From positions 1 to 16,804 of the forward strand of contig WAML01000244.1 of NCBI GenBank assembly GCA_015522345.1: DNA of 16,804 bases, read 5' to 3'. Source of the stretch: Desulfurococcales archaeon (GTDB lineage: Archaea; Thermoproteota; Thermoprotei_A; Sulfolobales; Desulfurococcaceae). A model generated the notes under the pieces. It had not been told where the DNA came from. It made no database searches and worked only from the letters and a program-made list of their open reading frames with translations. Shown here in pieces: positions 15,341 to 16,804 of the stretch. Both the position numbers and the translations under genes were made by a program. How positions within the stretch are numbered: the first letter of the stretch is position 1; every line of letters begins with the position of its first letter.

Positions 15341-16692
15341 TTGAGATATGATCTGGTCGTAATAAGTGGTGCAGCTGGTTTCTCAGCAGTAACAGCTGCT
15401 GCAGAAAGAGGAGCAAAGGTATTATTAGTCAATAATGGTCCGTTGGGAGGGACATATGTAAATTTTGGATGTGTTCCAACAAAGTCATTGCTAAAAAAAT
15501 TTGGAATGAAAATTGAGTTGAAGGATCTAGTTCGAGAGGCTAGGAAAGTATCGGCAGCTCTCAGAAAGGATAAGTATGAATCATTACTCGAAGAACTTGG
15601 AGTTGACTATATAGAAGGAACTGCAAGGTTCAAAGCCAAAGGAGTACTAGAGGTTGTTAGGAAAGAGATTAGATATAACATGACCATAATAACAGTCGGT
15701 GCAAAAGCTTGGAAACCCCCTATAAAGGGTCTTGATAAAATAGATGACAGAATAATTGATAATGAAAAACTATTTACACAGGATTATGAATTCTCAAATT
15801 ATTATTCCCGGCGGAAGAGCACAAGCAGCAGAAGTATCACAGATCCTGGCACGTACAGGAATAGAAGTAACAATCTTGTAGAGAAGCCCCCGAATATTAC
15901 CAATAGAGGAACCAGAAGTAAGTTATTATATGAAGAAAATACTGGAGAAAGATGGAACAAAGATCCATACCGGTGTAAAGGTAAAAGAAAAGGTAAAAGA
16001 AGTAGAGGCTAAGAAACAGGGTGTTATCGTAAAGTATTCTATAGGCGACAAAGCCTTTGTAGAAGAAGCTGATTACATCTACCTCGCTACTGGTAGGAAA
16101 CCTTTGTTAAAAGGCTTGGGTCTTGAAAACATAGGTGTTAAGATCTCTTCTAAAGGCTATATTGTGGTAGATGAGTATTTGAGAGCTGCTGAAAATGTAT
16201 ACGCTGCAGGTGATTGTATAAACAACTATATGCTTGAACCAGTAGCTGTTAAAGAAGGATTCATTGCTGCATTGAATGCATTAGGTGAAAACATAAAAAT
16301 AGACTGCTCAGTAATTCCCAGAGCAGTCTTTACAGATCCAGAGTTTGCCAGAGTAGGATATACCGAGGAAGAATTCTCTAAGATTACCGGTTCATGTTCA
16401 TGTAGAATTGTTGAATTAAAGGATATCCCAAAAGCCAGGATCCTAGGATATGAGGGTGGATTCATTAAAATAGTTATTTGATCCACGTAATGGAAGAATT
16501 GTGGGTGTTCACATGATCGCTCCTAATGCCGCTGAAGTAATTCATGAAGCAGCCATTGCAATAAAAGCCAAGATGCTGATAGATGACATAATAGATACAA
16601 TACATGTGTTTCCAACGATGGCTGAAGCAATAAAATATGCCGCCATGGCATTCTATAGGAATGTTTCAAAAATGTCTTGTTGTTTACTATAA
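15341..16692 (+). pseudogene. merA: Mercuric reductase pseudogene (two frameshifts, one nonsense codon, lost redox Cys)
   Basis: Joined across frames this encodes about 450 residues, the length of archaeal MerA without the N-terminal metal-binding domain. MerA is a flavin enzyme that reduces Hg(II) to Hg(0) with NAD(P)H. Part 1 (TTG 15341 to about 15794) has an FAD-binding segment SGAAGFSAV and GGTYVNFGCVPTK. Part 2 (from about 15795 to 16478) has PGGRAQAAE, an in-frame TAG at 15879-15881 where RSPRILP follows, and the FAD motif VYAAGDC. Part 3 (16480-16692) has GVHMIAPNAAEVIHEAA and ends MSCCLL, carrying the C-terminal vicinal Cys pair specific to MerA. The first redox Cys of CxxxxC is Tyr (TAT for TGT), and the leading glycine of GxGxxG seems deleted. 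It cannot make an active enzyme. It probably arrived with the tRNA-Ser element. Confidence 0.88.
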
Positions 16693-16804
16693 GCAATCAC
16701 TAAGATCGCGATTAGGAAATGTATTCATATAATCGTATCTATGGTTATCCCTTTTTCAAAACTGCCTTAAATAAACCAATACATAGTATGTTATTGACGT
16801 TACA
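16693..16804. other. Window end after merA, no gene seen
   Basis: These 112 bases are AT-rich and carry no convincing open frame, tRNA part or repeat. A T5 run at 16751-16755 could be a terminator. I find no copy of the tRNA-Ser 3' end and no int(C) sequence, so the right border of the element lies beyond the window or has been lost. Confidence 0.4.

Noticed and set aside
1..16804. CRISPR array, IS element or rRNA genes
   Set aside because: No regularly spaced repeats, no intact transposase-like frame or terminal inverted repeats, and no rRNA-like sequence were found in the window.

Overview
The window reads as chromosomal DNA of a hyperthermophilic crenarchaeon of the Desulfurococcales type. 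Evidence: an unsplit RNA polymerase B with a split A'/A'', a two-KH archaeal NusA, eukaryote-like ribosomal proteins (L30e, uS12, uS7, uS10), EF-1alpha instead of EF-Tu, AT-rich DNA with TATA-box promoters, and GGTG-type ribosome binding sites. The EF-1alpha and overall composition resemble Staphylothermus-like organisms; that genus placement is an inference and was not tested.

Region 1 (1-12000) is the conserved transcription/translation cluster on the + strand: the last codons of rpoH, then rpoB, rpoA1 (A'), rpoA2 (A''), rpl30e and nusA packed with overlaps or gaps of only a few to about 20 bases. rps12, rps7, tef1 and rps10 follow, each with its own recognisable TATA box. One gene on the opposite strand, encoding a DUF151 (bifunctional-nuclease-like) domain protein, sits between rps12 and rps7. 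It shares a convergent terminator-like hairpin with rps12 and a divergent promoter region with rps7.

Region 2 (12178-14213) is a two-gene overlapping unit. It holds a COG3375-type GNAT acyltransferase and an enolase-superfamily protein with all catalytic residues of the N-acylamino acid racemase / o-succinylbenzoate synthase (NSAR/OSBS) group. The pairing recalls the bacterial D-to-L amino-acid conversion pathway through N-succinyl intermediates.

Region 3 (14265-16804) is accessory. A class II tRNA-Ser(UGA) gene with encoded CCA marks the boundary. Reading antisense into its 3' half is a short gene whose product matches the N-terminal piece of SSV-type archaeal tyrosine integrases, including the antisense-tRNA peptide GFEPA. 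This is the classic signature of an SSV-type virus or plasmid integrated into a tRNA gene with the integrase split into int(N) and int(C). Downstream lie an orphan 99-residue ORF, broken coding remnants (one with a CPYCG zinc-knuckle-like motif) and a clear mercuric reductase (merA) pseudogene. That pseudogene has two frameshifts, a nonsense codon and a Tyr in place of the first redox cysteine. The matching int(C) and the second att copy are not in the window, so the right border of the element is unknown.

I see no CRISPR array, intact transposase, rRNA or intron. The most notable finds are the int(N)/tRNA junction with its repeated GGGGTAAC motifs around the integrase promoter, and the decaying merA behind it.
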